From positions 1 through 39,602 of the forward strand of contig JAIXXZ010000058.1 of NCBI GenBank assembly GCA_027490465.1: 39,602 bases of DNA. Direction: 5' to 3'. A program made the position numbers and the translations under genes. Shown piece by piece: positions 15,684-24,388 of this stretch (its first letter is position 1; the number at the start of each line of letters is the position of its first letter). Under the pieces are notes generated by a model. That model was given only the letters and a program-made list of their open reading frames with translations. It did no database searches and was not told where the DNA came from. The DNA is from Oxalobacteraceae bacterium (lineage in GTDB: Bacteria; Pseudomonadota; Gammaproteobacteria; Burkholderiales; Burkholderiaceae_D).

Positions 15684-16265
15684 TCAGTAGTTGCGCTGAT
15701 AGTGAACGCGCCAGCTCTTGCGCTCTTCGTAGTCGGAGACATCAGAGTAGCTGCGCGCGTAACGGAGGCCGACGGTGTTGTGCTGATCGACATCGTAGAG
15801 GAACATCGCATGGTAGCGCGTGCTTCTGTAACTCTCGGCTGAATCAAAGGAATTGCGGTAGCGGGCACCAATATCGAGCGACAGGCCATTCGACAGGGGC
15901 ATTTTTGCGCCCGCATCAAAAGCGTAGTGGGTAAAGTGGGTAGTGTTGTAGTTCAGCTTCTCGCCAACACGGACCGCAACATAGGGCATGAAGAACATGC
16001 CCACATCGAATGATTTTTTGACTTTGAACTCTAGGTTGTTGCTGATGGTGTCGCTGCTGCTGGTGCTCTTCGCGCTGGTGCCGGCCTTCACCGAATATTC
16101 AAACTTGTCAGCTGTCTTGACACCGATCGTGACGTTGGCACCGATGTATTCGCTGGCGAGCGAATCTTTTTCAGTGCTCGAGTCCAGCATGACGAACGGC
16201 TTGTTATCGCCAGCCAGCGCGGCCCCCGACAATAGCAGCAGGCCCCCCATGATGATTTTTTTCAT
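15684..16265 (-). CDS. Small outer-membrane beta-barrel protein of unknown role
   Basis: A 193-residue exported protein. Residues 1-18 (MKKIIMGGLLLLSGAALA) are a signal peptide, and the start is supported by CTGGAGATAGC. The mature part is a series of alternating polar/hydrophobic strands rich in Tyr, Ser and Asp: YIGANVTIGVKTADKFEYSV near 40, FFMPYVAVRVGEKLNY near 91, and HYAFDAGAKMPL near 112. The final strands LDIGARYRNSF, RYHAMFLYDVD and HNTVGLRYARSY complete a small barrel of about eight strands that ends in an aromatic residue (RNY). The family was not recognised beyond this. It is monocistronic, with its own terminator, downstream of the PP2C gene on the same strand but 242 bp away. 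Confidence 0.8.
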   Translation of the reverse strand: MKKIIMGGLLLLSGAALAGDNKPFVMLDSSTEKDSLASEYIGANVTIGVKTADKFEYSVKAGTSAKSTSSSDTISNNLEFKVKKSFDVGMFFMPYVAVRVGEKLNYNTTHFTHYAFDAGAKMPLSNGLSLDIGARYRNSFDSAESYRSTRYHAMFLYDVDQHNTVGLRYARSYSDVSDYEERKSWRVHYQRNY

Positions 16266-16507
16266 TTTTGCTATCTCCAGAGATGATCGTTACGCGCCCC
16301 GAGTATAAACAAAGTACGGCCTCTGATTTACTCACTGACGGTAATCTGGGGTGTCGGCAGCAGAACTGGAAACTTTAGCGCAGCGCTGAAAAAAATCCTC
16401 TGCTCAGCCAATCGCGTTGTGCTGCGTAAGGAGAAGATGCCATAAATTAGGGACTTGAGCAGCTTTTCCGCTGCGGTACCTTACCCTGCTTGTTTGTCTG
16501 ATCTACG

Positions 16508-18700
16508 TCAGGCGGGCTTGAAGATCACGGCCGTGACATCATCGCGCCGCATTTGCTCACCTTGCCATTGTTGCAAGTCTTCGCGCATTGCCTGCGCAAT
16601 GTCGGCAGCGCTCTGGTGGTGCAGGCGTGCGACGAGCTCGTGCAGTCGCCGGTAACCATAAGCGCGCGGTGGTCCACCATCGCGCGTACCGATCTGGTCG
16701 GTCAGACCATCCGAGACAATCACGAAGGTGTCTTCTTGCGTGTAAGGCAGTTGATGCAGCTGCGGCACCTCATGGGGCGGGTCGCGGTAACCGAGCGACA
16801 AGCGTGAGGGTTGAATCCGCTCCAGTGAACCATCGGCGCGTACATGCAGCAAGCCCAGCTTTGCGCCGGCGAATTCGATCAGCCGTCGTGCCGGATCGAT
16901 TCGGACTATCGCCGCATCGCAGCCGTCATCGCTCTCGGCATCATCGCTGTCCTGATTGAGACCGGAACGCAATGCGGCATCGAGCGACATGAGCGCCCGC
17001 GACGGGTCGAGAGCCGGGTCGCTGGCAAACATGCGTTCCAGCGATGTGCTGATCAGTACGGAGAGCATGGCACCCGGCACGCCGTGGCCGGTGCTGTCGG
17101 CGACAGCGACGACGATACGACCTTCATGATCCGGCAGCGATGCCCACCAGACGTCGCCACCAATGGTATCGCGTGGCTCCCAGATGGCATGAAACGAAGA
17201 AAAATGTTTTTCTATGCGTTGCATGCGCGGCAGCTGGGCGCGCTGTAGTCGGCTGGCATACCTGATGGAATCGACCACGACCTCATGCTGTTTTTCGAGC
17301 TCGGCTTTGCTTTCCACCAGCTCGTGCGTTCGCTGGGCAACGGTCGATTCAAGTAAATGGTTTTGATTTTCAACCAGTTCTTTTTGTGCTTGAATTTTCT
17401 GATTCAATTCCTGTTGCAGCCAGCGTGTCTTGCTAATAACGGCCATTGCCATGATGATCGCTTCGGCGCACACACCCATGGCTTGTGCGGTGTTCGAGTT
17501 TTGCAGGAACAGGCCTATGCCGGACTTGTCGAGATAGCTGAAAGGCGAGGGTATCTTGAGAATGCCGAGGAAAAAAATCACGCGGAAAAAGAAGTAGGGC
17601 ACCATCGCGAACATGAAGAATTTTGCGATTTGCAAGCCCTGACGGTAGCGAATAAAGGCGCAGCTGAAAATTGTCAGCAAAACCAGCAAGAATGTGATGA
17701 ACAGCGGCGACCAGAGCCATATCTGCGGGATGGAGTGCGGAACAAAGGCGACCACATACAAATGGGCCAGTGTAAGCACGAGGTATATATTGGTCGCCAT
17801 ATGCACGCGTGGCATATGGGTTTTCAGCTCGAGGAAATTGCGCGCGAAGATCACGTAGCACATCGCCTGGAAATAGGCGAGGATGTTCATGATGACCGCC
17901 GCCGTCATCACATGGCCACTGCGCCGACCTTCGATATCAACATAAAACTCGAACAAGCGGCTACCGTCATGCACGCGCAAGGAAGTCGCTGACAGCAGCG
18001 CAAACATGATCCAGATGCCATACGCGAGACTGGTACGATCGCGGTTCTGAAACACGGAGAACCAGCCAAAGATACCCAGTGCCAGTAGTATTCCCGCTTG
18101 CATGCCTTCGATATGCAGTCCGAACCGTCGCAGCTCCAGCATGCGCGCGTGTTCGGAGAATGAGGGGACGAAACTGTTGGGGATGAAATTGGCACTCGCA
18201 CGCACCCGAGTGATCACCGTGACCGATTCGCCGCGGCGCAGTGTGAATACTGCAAACTGGCTGGGTGCGGTATCTATCCCCATGACGTAGGGATTGGCAT
18301 CGCCAAGCTTGCCGTAGTTACCCCAGAAATTGCCAGAGGACTGCAGCTGCTGCATTCTCCCATCTTCAAAAATCACCCAGGGATGCATGGCCTCCCACAT
18401 CGGCATATCGATGCGAATTTCTTTGTCAGTGTCGAGACGGCTTTGCAGGTGACTGACGACCCAGTAGTACTGACGGGGTTGAATGCTGCCGACCGATTCG
18501 GGCGGTTTGAAATCATCGAGACGTTCGCGGACTTGTTCCGGACTCAGCGCTCGGTCGATCTCTGCCAGTACTCGGGTTCCGGCGGCATCACTGAATACCA
18601 GCGGGACGTCCTTGCTAACCTCGAAGACGGCCTGCGATTGCGCGGTTGGCGCCTGCAACAAGATCAGGCACAACCAAAGGAATAAACCTCGTTTCATCAT
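16508..18700 (-). CDS. 7TM-sensor PP2C (SpoIIE-type) protein phosphatase
   Basis: A 730-residue membrane phosphatase starting at one of two adjacent ATGs (18700 or 18697). A signal peptide (LFLWLCLILLQAPTAQSQ) is followed by a periplasmic beta-rich sensor of the 7TMR-DISM extracellular type (about 25-195), containing YYWVVSHLQSR and WEAMHPWVIFEDG. Seven hydrophobic segments follow (about 200-415), then a coiled coil (about 420-480) and the SpoIIE/PP2C domain. Catalytic metal motifs are intact: DTIGGDVWW, VADSTGHGVPGAMLS, VSDGLTDQ and RRDDVTAVIF. The linker DSIRYASRLQRAQLP is typical of PP2C enzymes that act in SiaA/RsbU-like switches. It may dephosphorylate the SiaC-like protein encoded about 10 kb away, but the sensor differs from that of SiaA, and this pairing is inferred only. 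Confidence 0.88.
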   Translation of the reverse strand: MMKRGLFLWLCLILLQAPTAQSQAVFEVSKDVPLVFSDAAGTRVLAEIDRALSPEQVRERLDDFKPPESVGSIQPRQYYWVVSHLQSRLDTDKEIRIDMPMWEAMHPWVIFEDGRMQQLQSSGNFWGNYGKLGDANPYVMGIDTAPSQFAVFTLRRGESVTVITRVRASANFIPNSFVPSFSEHARMLELRRFGLHIEGMQAGILLALGIFGWFSVFQNRDRTSLAYGIWIMFALLSATSLRVHDGSRLFEFYVDIEGRRSGHVMTAAVIMNILAYFQAMCYVIFARNFLELKTHMPRVHMATNIYLVLTLAHLYVVAFVPHSIPQIWLWSPLFITFLLVLLTIFSCAFIRYRQGLQIAKFFMFAMVPYFFFRVIFFLGILKIPSPFSYLDKSGIGLFLQNSNTAQAMGVCAEAIIMAMAVISKTRWLQQELNQKIQAQKELVENQNHLLESTVAQRTHELVESKAELEKQHEVVVDSIRYASRLQRAQLPRMQRIEKHFSSFHAIWEPRDTIGGDVWWASLPDHEGRIVVAVADSTGHGVPGAMLSVLISTSLERMFASDPALDPSRALMSLDAALRSGLNQDSDDAESDDGCDAAIVRIDPARRLIEFAGAKLGLLHVRADGSLERIQPSRLSLGYRDPPHEVPQLHQLPYTQEDTFVIVSDGLTDQIGTRDGGPPRAYGYRRLHELVARLHHQSAADIAQAMREDLQQWQGEQMRRDDVTAVIFKPA

Positions 18701-18750
18701 GCCACCGTCGTGAGCGAGTGAATTTGATGTGCCGACGCCGATTGTCGACT

Positions 18751-18843
18751 GAGCGGCTCTACCAAAAAGCTGCTGGCGTTGTTGCACCGACTTGTCGTAC
18801 GACCGTACTGTCTGTGGCGGTACGCCTAGCCTGCCGCTTTATG
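18751..18843. repeat. Solo copy of the ~104-bp palindromic repeat
   Basis: The segment from GAGCGGCTCTACCAAAAAGC through GTTGTTGCACCGACTTGTCG to GTACGCCTAGC closely follows the last copy of the array at 1479-1580, in the same orientation. It lies between the unknown 387-residue gene and the PP2C gene. Its core stem is slightly degenerate compared with the array. Confidence 0.75.
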
Positions 18844-18932
18844 TTCGGGCCTTTTACTTTCTTTTCGGAAATTATCTTAATGTAGCATCAATCGCAGCAC
18901 GCTCGGTTCACGGCGCGTAGACAGGTCAGAAC

Positions 18933-20096
18933 CTATGTACGGCCCCAGTAGACCTGATTGAATGCGAGTACCTCGGCCGTGGTCACGGTGCGGGTAGGGG
19001 GAAGGAGGTTTTTGGTGACGCGGTCTTGTGCCTGCGGAGCGAGTACGGTTTTGGTCACTGGGTTCGGTGTGCCATATGTCCGTATTTTGCTGGCGTTGGT
19101 GGGCATGAAGAGCCGGGCAAAATTGTCTTGACCACTGGTGACGGGTGCTGGTTGCGGCAGATCGAATGGCTGCGGCGTGGTTTTAACCAGCGCCAGTGCG
19201 TCGGTGGCCCTGGGCTCTTTACCCTTGAGTGCGCTCATCCCCTTGAATGGCTCAAGACTCTGGTAACCGATCATGCCCAGGTGGCGCGCCGCGCCGGCTT
19301 GTTCGGAAACTGTGCGGAATTTCGCGACCAAGGCGGTACGCTGTGCGGTGTCCGAGGGTAGCGGGACCAGCTGATTGATGGTTTTGGGCAGATTGATTGT
19401 GATCGCCAGCTTGTCAAGAGCGGACTGATCAGGATCGGCAAAAATAGTGTCATCCGCGCCCATCATCGTCAGCATTTGCTCTGCCTTGGGTGCGAGCATG
19501 TCTCTGGCCTGCACCAACGTGGTCCCGCTGGGGAAATTCCTCAGCGAAGTGATGCCGATGGCTGCGAGGCTTTTAGAGGCCTGTTTGAATTCGAGATATT
19601 TGTCACGCGATACTACGCCGGGATTTTGTGGATCCTCGATGAGTTTGAATGCATCGTAGGCACGGGTAACCGTTGGGAAATCGCGTAAATCATAAAGACC
19701 TGCTTGGGACAAGGCCTTGGCGAGAAAACCGTTCGAGGCTGTGCCATAGAGAGTGTCGATTGCGCCTTGGATTGAGGTGCCGCGGGGGAAGCGCGAGAGG
19801 TCGTTGTAGCCCAGCCTGGCCAGTGTTTTGGTGCCGTTGATCGCACCATTGAGGCGATCAACCAGAATACCGAATTTGGGTTGCGAATCTTGGCTTTCGC
19901 GGTGCCATCCAGTGACCATCTTGTAGGCATCGGTCCAGCTCACTCCGTTGGGAAAGCCCTTGGGCCTGACATCGCTTGCGCTCGCCTCGGGCACGAGTTT
20001 CTGCAGCTCCGGCAGGAGCAGTGCCTTGGCCTCGGCCTGGTTGGGTGACGTACCCCCCGTGATGGGAATAAAGCCCTGTGAGCCGTCGATATGCAT
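18933..20096 (-). CDS. Unrecognised protein with FP-x-G-T repeats, possible N-terminal frameshift
   Basis: This 387-residue product was not recognised. It contains at least four copies of a motif close to FP-x-G-[TV]-x4-A-x3-[LI]: GFPNGVSWTDAYKMV (47-61), RFPRGTSIQGAIDTL (102-116), DFPTVTRAYDAFKLI (139-153) and NFPSGTTLVQARDML (197-211). Most are preceded by a helix ending LG-[YI]-x-[SD]-L. The C-terminal 90 residues are rich in Pro, Thr and Gln. No signal peptide or membrane segment is seen from the ATG at 20096, and no ribosome site precedes it. An in-frame stop lies just upstream, while the neighbouring frame (TAA-bounded, about 20121-20280) reads protein-like, including MFFANTGANFTLQAEANRR. 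The original N-terminus may therefore have been lost by a one-base indel. The product may be active, truncated or a pseudogene. Confidence 0.55.
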   Translation of the reverse strand: MHIDGSQGFIPITGGTSPNQAEAKALLLPELQKLVPEASASDVRPKGFPNGVSWTDAYKMVTGWHRESQDSQPKFGILVDRLNGAINGTKTLARLGYNDLSRFPRGTSIQGAIDTLYGTASNGFLAKALSQAGLYDLRDFPTVTRAYDAFKLIEDPQNPGVVSRDKYLEFKQASKSLAAIGITSLRNFPSGTTLVQARDMLAPKAEQMLTMMGADDTIFADPDQSALDKLAITINLPKTINQLVPLPSDTAQRTALVAKFRTVSEQAGAARHLGMIGYQSLEPFKGMSALKGKEPRATDALALVKTTPQPFDLPQPAPVTSGQDNFARLFMPTNASKIRTYGTPNPVTKTVLAPQAQDRVTKNLLPPTRTVTTAEVLAFNQVYWGRT

Positions 20097-20367
20097 GGTG
20101 TACGGGTCCGCCGCCTATTGGCTTCGGCTTGGAGTGTGAAGTTGGCCCCGGTGTTCGCAAAAAACATGCCACTGCTGTGTTGTGCGCTCAGGCGTAGGTT
20201 CTCGGCATGAGGCCGGCAAATTGCTGCCGCTTCTTGGGGCGAGGTGGCAATTCCTTGCCGTGCGGCGCATCCAGCTGTCGCATATTACGATGCGTGATAG
20301 CATGCGCGCTCAATTTTTTTCAGCCACGAATCGCGTGCTGAAACAATGCCATTGAATGGAGAGTGCC

Positions 20368-20682
20368 ATGCAGGTTTTCGTGATTGATCCCGCAACAAAA
20401 GATATCCGTGAAATGAGTATCACGGATGGCGAGTCCGGTGTGCGTCAGCTGATAGGTTTCGACAGCATTGATTTTGATGAGATAGACGATAACGGCGATC
20501 GTTTGTATTTTGACGAGTCCTGCTTTATCCGGCACGGCGCTGATGTGGGTCGCTTCCGGGTGGATTCTCTTGCGCCGGTGGCCGGCAAGGGCGTAATTAC
20601 CGGCGGTGAGCCGGGTGGTAAAGCCATCGCTGGTGCGCAAATCACGATTGATGCTTTGCGTGCCAGAGTGAAGTTTTTGTAA
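20368..20682 (+). CDS. Small acidic protein of unknown function
   Basis: A 104-residue protein starting at the ATG at 20368, chosen because TGGAGAGTGCC provides a ribosome site; an earlier in-frame ATG four codons upstream lacks one. The sequence begins MQVFVIDPATKDIREMSI, has an acidic middle (FDSIDFDEIDDNGDRLYFDE) and ends in a beta-like ITGGEPGG-containing stretch. It has no signal peptide, membrane helix or cysteine cluster. The shape recalls small plasmid/phage-type DUF3846-like proteins, but that is only a resemblance. It lies in the accessory stretch next to a toxin-antitoxin pair and is followed by a 383-bp gene-poor gap (20683-21065) in which no gene, repeat or clear promoter could be supported. 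Confidence 0.65.
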   Translation: MQVFVIDPATKDIREMSITDGESGVRQLIGFDSIDFDEIDDNGDRLYFDESCFIRHGADVGRFRVDSLAPVAGKGVITGGEPGGKAIAGAQITIDALRARVKFL

Positions 20683-21065
20683 TACTTGGCGAATCGCTTC
20701 GACGATTTAGGTGTGATCCCTGCCCGCCACCTTCACTGGTCCAAGATCGCATTAACGTTTGCGTTGATGTGCCAAAACAGTCATTCCCTCTGACCCAGTT
20801 CACTCGCATCGATATGGCCCGTGCGAGGAATAACCGAGACATATTTCTGCGACGTCATTGCGACTTAGCGTCTCAGCGCGATTTTCGCAGTCATACAAGC
20901 TTCTGGTTTTATTTGATAGGCACTTCTTGAGAACTCGTGTGGGGTTTTTGTGAATGTCGTTGAAATTAAAATTACAATTTAGATAACTCGGCGACTGCTT
21001 TTGCGTAGCAGTAGCGGTTTAGCGCCGGTCTCTGGCAATCTATCGCACTTAGTGGTACATTTTCC

Positions 21066-21452
21066 ATGCGAAGAATCTTTCGAACCCGAACTTTCACCCG
21101 CTGGATGCGCAAGACAGGTCTGACTGATGTGTGTCTGTGTGGTGCTGTATCCGAGATCGCCCAAGGACTCGTTGACGCAGACTTGGGAGGTCACCTGTTG
21201 AAAAAACGCGTCGCTCTGCAGGGGCAGGGGAAGCGCGGCGGCGCCCGAACCATCGTTGCGACCAAGCACGGGCGGCGATGGTTCTTTTTCTACGGTTTTG
21301 AGAAGAGCGAGCGTGCCAATGTCGACCAGGACGAATTGAAGGTGCTCCAAGAGGTGGCGAAGGAGCTTCTGGAGTTTGATGATCGGCAACTAGCGGCTGC
21401 ATTGACAGCCGGTGAGATTGTGGAGGTGAAAAATGACGACGCCAAAGCGTAA
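21066..21452 (+). CDS. Type II toxin, RelE/HigB-like mRNA interferase family
   Basis: A 128-residue basic protein of the RelE/HigB-like group (COG4737 type). The characteristic run is FTRWMRKTGLTDVCLCGAV (residues 10-28), then QGLVDADLGGHLLKKRVA near 33-50, GQGKRGGARTIVAT near 53-66, and RRWFFFYGFEKSERANV near 69-85. That order is typical of ribosome-dependent mRNA interferases of this clade. The C-terminus is helical (LKVLQEVAKELLEFDD). The gene comes before the antitoxin, as in higBA pairs, and overlaps it by 20 bp. The product is expected to inhibit translation when free of its antitoxin. Confidence 0.9.
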   Translation: MRRIFRTRTFTRWMRKTGLTDVCLCGAVSEIAQGLVDADLGGHLLKKRVALQGQGKRGGARTIVATKHGRRWFFFYGFEKSERANVDQDELKVLQEVAKELLEFDDRQLAAALTAGEIVEVKNDDAKA

Positions 21453-21753
21453 AAGCCGGATCCTTGGTGAGATGCATCAGACGGCGACCGGGCTGCACGG
21501 TGCCGGGCTTATCAGCAAACGACGAATGGGTGAGTTTGACGCGTTGTGCAGACTCGACGTGCATGAGATGGCGCCGAAGAAAATCAAGTCGTTACGTGAG
21601 GATTCCCACCTCAGCCAAGCCGTATTCGCCGCCGTCCTGAACACGAGTCTATCGACCGTGCAGAAGTGGGAAGCCGGCGACAAGCGGCCGAGCGGTCCCT
21701 CGCTCAAACTTCTCAACTTGATTGAGCGCAAAGGGTTGGAGGCTGTGTTGTAA
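21433..21753 (+). CDS. HTH antitoxin, HigA/XRE-type
   Basis: A 106-residue antitoxin with a C-terminal Cro/XRE helix-turn-helix: KIKSLREDSHLSQAVFAAVL, then NTSLSTVQKWEAGDKRPSGP and SLKLLNLIERKGLEAVL (about 50-106). The basic N-terminus (MTTPKRKSR) and a short helical segment probably wrap the toxin. GTGGAGGTG provides a ribosome site inside the toxin gene. Like other HigA proteins it should bind its own promoter upstream of 21066 and repress the pair, with the toxin as co-repressor. No palindromic operator was confidently identified in the AT-rich region 20955-20990. Confidence 0.9.
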   Translation: MTTPKRKSRILGEMHQTATGLHGAGLISKRRMGEFDALCRLDVHEMAPKKIKSLREDSHLSQAVFAAVLNTSLSTVQKWEAGDKRPSGPSLKLLNLIERKGLEAVL

Positions 21754-21773
21754 AGATGTTTAAACTTAATTGA

Positions 21774-24386
21774 TCACACGCTCTGATGTTCCGTCACTCG
21801 CATAGCCAGATGCGCCAGTGCTTCTTCGACCTGATCAACCAATACCAAACACTGGTCACCCGGTTTCAGCAGTGACAAGCCGCGGTCAATGGCAATGAAT
21901 TCGCCACGGATTTCTTCTACATGGCTGGCGCGCGTTGCACCTTGAAGACCTTCACGCAAGAGGCCGAGTACTTCACCATCGGCACGACCACGCTGGCAGG
22001 CATCTTCGAAGAGCACGATGTTGTCGAAGGCTTCACCAAGCACACGCGTGAGTTCGCGCAAATCTTCATCACGACGGTCGCCGGCGCCGCTGATGACGAC
22101 GGTGCGTTTCATGCCTTGTTGTGCGGGCAGTGCATCGAAGGCTGCGACCAGCGCGCGCATGGCGTGCGGATTGTGTCCGTAGTCAGCCACCACCGTGGCA
22201 TCGCGGTAGTGCATGAGGTTGAATCGGCCGGGCGCGTTCTTGCTGTCGTTGTGAAAGCTGTTGATGCCACTGACGATATGCGACCAGTCCATGTCGAGGC
22301 CCCAGCAAGCTCCGACGGCAGCCAGCGTGTTCTCGATCTGAAATCCCAACAGTCCGCCTCCCGTGAGTGGCACGTTGGCCAGCGGCATGCGATGCTGCAT
22401 CGCACCCTCGGTAACGACGATATCGCTCCCCTCGACAAACACCACCCGGTTTCCGCGCGCGCGGTGTGTCACTAACACCGGATGATGCCCATTCTGCGCG
22501 AAGAAAATCACCTTGCCGGGACAGTGCGGTGCCATGCCTGCTACCAGAGGATCGGCGGCATTCAGTACTGCGTAGCCATTTGGCGCGACGTTTTGCACAA
22601 TGATTTGCTTCACGCGTGAGACATCTTCAGGCGTGTGTACATGATTCATACCCAGATGGTCACCTTCACCGACATTGGTGACGACGGCGACTGCGCATTT
22701 ATCAAAACCCAGGCCTTCGCGCAGCACACCACCGCGCGCCGTTTCGAGTACGGCTGCCTGCACATGAGGATGCGAGAGCACATTACGTGCGCTCTTGGGG
22801 CCACTGCAGTCACCGCTGTCAGTCTGACGGCCATCGACGAACACGCCATCGGTATTGGTCATGCCCACACACAAACCGCTGGCAGCGAGTACATGCGTGA
22901 TCAATCGGGTGGTCGTCGTTTTGCCATTCACACCGGTGACCGCGACCACTGGGATTCTGCCGTCATCGCCGGGCTCGAACATCAGCTGCATGATGGCTTC
23001 GCCGATGTTGCGGCCTTTGCCATAGGAGGGCGAGAGATGCATGCGCAAGCCGGGTGCCGCATTGACTTCGACAACACCGCCATTCTGTTCTTCGAGAGAA
23101 CGCATGATGCTTTCGCAGACGATATCGACGCCACAGACATGCAGTCCCACCATGGCAGCAGCATCGATGGCGCGAGCGGCGACTTCGGGATGGACGTCAT
23201 CGGTGACATCGGTGGCGGTGCCGCCCGTACTCAGGTTGGCGTTGTTGCGCAGGATGACGCGCCGGCCTTTTTCGGGTACCGAATCCGGATGCAGATCCTG
23301 TGCTGACAGGCAGGCGACGGCGATGTCATCAAAACGTATTTTGGTGAGAGATGTGGCATGACCATCGCTGCGACGCGGATCGGCATTGACGATATCCACC
23401 AGCTGCCTGACCGAGTTCTCGCCATCGCCCGTGACTTGGGGTGGATCGCGCCGCGCTGCTGCGATGAGCTTGTTGCCAACGACCAGCAGGCGGTAGTCAC
23501 TGCCGGGGAAAAATTTTTCAACCAGTACGGGGCTTTTGCCGGTCGCAGCATGGAAGGCTTTTTCGATTTGCTCGCGTGTCTGAATATTGACCGTCACGCC
23601 TTTGCCCTGGCTGCCATTTTGCGGCTTGACCACGACGGGCAAGCCAATGCGCAGCGCGACTTCCCAGGCTTCATCGACGGACTTCACAGGTGCGCCGGTT
23701 GGTACGGGTACGCCTGCTGCGTGCAACAAGTGCTTGGTGAGGTTCTTGTCTTGTGCGATCGCCTCGGCCACCGCGCTGGTGGAATCGACTTCGGCTGCCT
23801 GTATGCGTCGCTGCCGATGGCCCCAGCCTATTTGCACCAGCGAACCACTCGTCATGCGTCTGAAGGGAATGCCGCGTGCGACGGCCGCAGTGACGATCGA
23901 ACCAGTGCTCGGTCCGAGGCGATTGTCTTCATCGAGCTCGCGCAACTCAGCCAGCATCGCCGGTACGTCAGGCGGATTTGAGTTCGCGGCAATCTGCCCG
24001 GTCGACAATTTCAATGCATGTGCGACGATTTGTTGAGACATCGCCAGGGCGAGACGGCCAACGTCTTCTTCGCTGTATTCCACCACGACTTGAAACACAC
24101 CGGTGACCGGTGTCACGGAGGTCAGGCTGAAGCTGACCGGGCAACCCGCTTGTGCCTGCAGGGCCAGCAGGGTGGCTTCCAGTACGTGTGCCAGGGTCAG
24201 CGGTCCGGTGTAGCCTGGCGCGCGCAATTCACCGACACCCGGAAAAAGGCTGCGCAGCGTTTCTTCAAAACCCGCTATTTGTTCGAGGCCCAGCTCGGGT
24301 GCAGCACAGCGCACTTCGATTTCGAGCGCAGTGTAGCGGCTCCACAGATTCGGCCCGCGCAGGGCCCTAGTTTGCAGGATTTCCAT
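21774..24386 (-). CDS. cphA: Cyanophycin synthetase
   Basis: An 870-residue two-step ligase that makes multi-L-arginyl-poly-L-aspartate from Asp, Arg and ATP. Three modules are visible: the N-terminal domain (MEILQTRALRGPNLWSRYTA start), an ATP-grasp domain (about 220-470) with VVKPQNGSQGKGVTV and VVEVNAAPGLRMHL, and a Mur-ligase-like domain with an intact P-loop TGVNGKTTTTRLI (near 483-495). A Mur C-terminal segment includes YGHNPHAMRALV and VISGAGDRRDEDL. All catalytic motifs appear intact and the length fits the CphA1 type. It starts 2 bp after the cphA' stop on the same strand, so the two form an operon. The product is a cytosolic nitrogen reserve granule. Confidence 0.95.
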   Translation of the reverse strand: MEILQTRALRGPNLWSRYTALEIEVRCAAPELGLEQIAGFEETLRSLFPGVGELRAPGYTGPLTLAHVLEATLLALQAQAGCPVSFSLTSVTPVTGVFQVVVEYSEEDVGRLALAMSQQIVAHALKLSTGQIAANSNPPDVPAMLAELRELDEDNRLGPSTGSIVTAAVARGIPFRRMTSGSLVQIGWGHRQRRIQAAEVDSTSAVAEAIAQDKNLTKHLLHAAGVPVPTGAPVKSVDEAWEVALRIGLPVVVKPQNGSQGKGVTVNIQTREQIEKAFHAATGKSPVLVEKFFPGSDYRLLVVGNKLIAAARRDPPQVTGDGENSVRQLVDIVNADPRRSDGHATSLTKIRFDDIAVACLSAQDLHPDSVPEKGRRVILRNNANLSTGGTATDVTDDVHPEVAARAIDAAAMVGLHVCGVDIVCESIMRSLEEQNGGVVEVNAAPGLRMHLSPSYGKGRNIGEAIMQLMFEPGDDGRIPVVAVTGVNGKTTTTRLITHVLAASGLCVGMTNTDGVFVDGRQTDSGDCSGPKSARNVLSHPHVQAAVLETARGGVLREGLGFDKCAVAVVTNVGEGDHLGMNHVHTPEDVSRVKQIIVQNVAPNGYAVLNAADPLVAGMAPHCPGKVIFFAQNGHHPVLVTHRARGNRVVFVEGSDIVVTEGAMQHRMPLANVPLTGGGLLGFQIENTLAAVGACWGLDMDWSHIVSGINSFHNDSKNAPGRFNLMHYRDATVVADYGHNPHAMRALVAAFDALPAQQGMKRTVVISGAGDRRDEDLRELTRVLGEAFDNIVLFEDACQRGRADGEVLGLLREGLQGATRASHVEEIRGEFIAIDRGLSLLKPGDQCLVLVDQVEEALAHLAMRVTEHQSV

Positions 24387-24388
24387 GC

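Noticed and set aside
20683-21065. A gene in the gap before the toxin
   Set aside because: Short frames exist on both strands (for example 20642-20842 minus), but none has a ribosome site, recognisable motif or consistent codon use.
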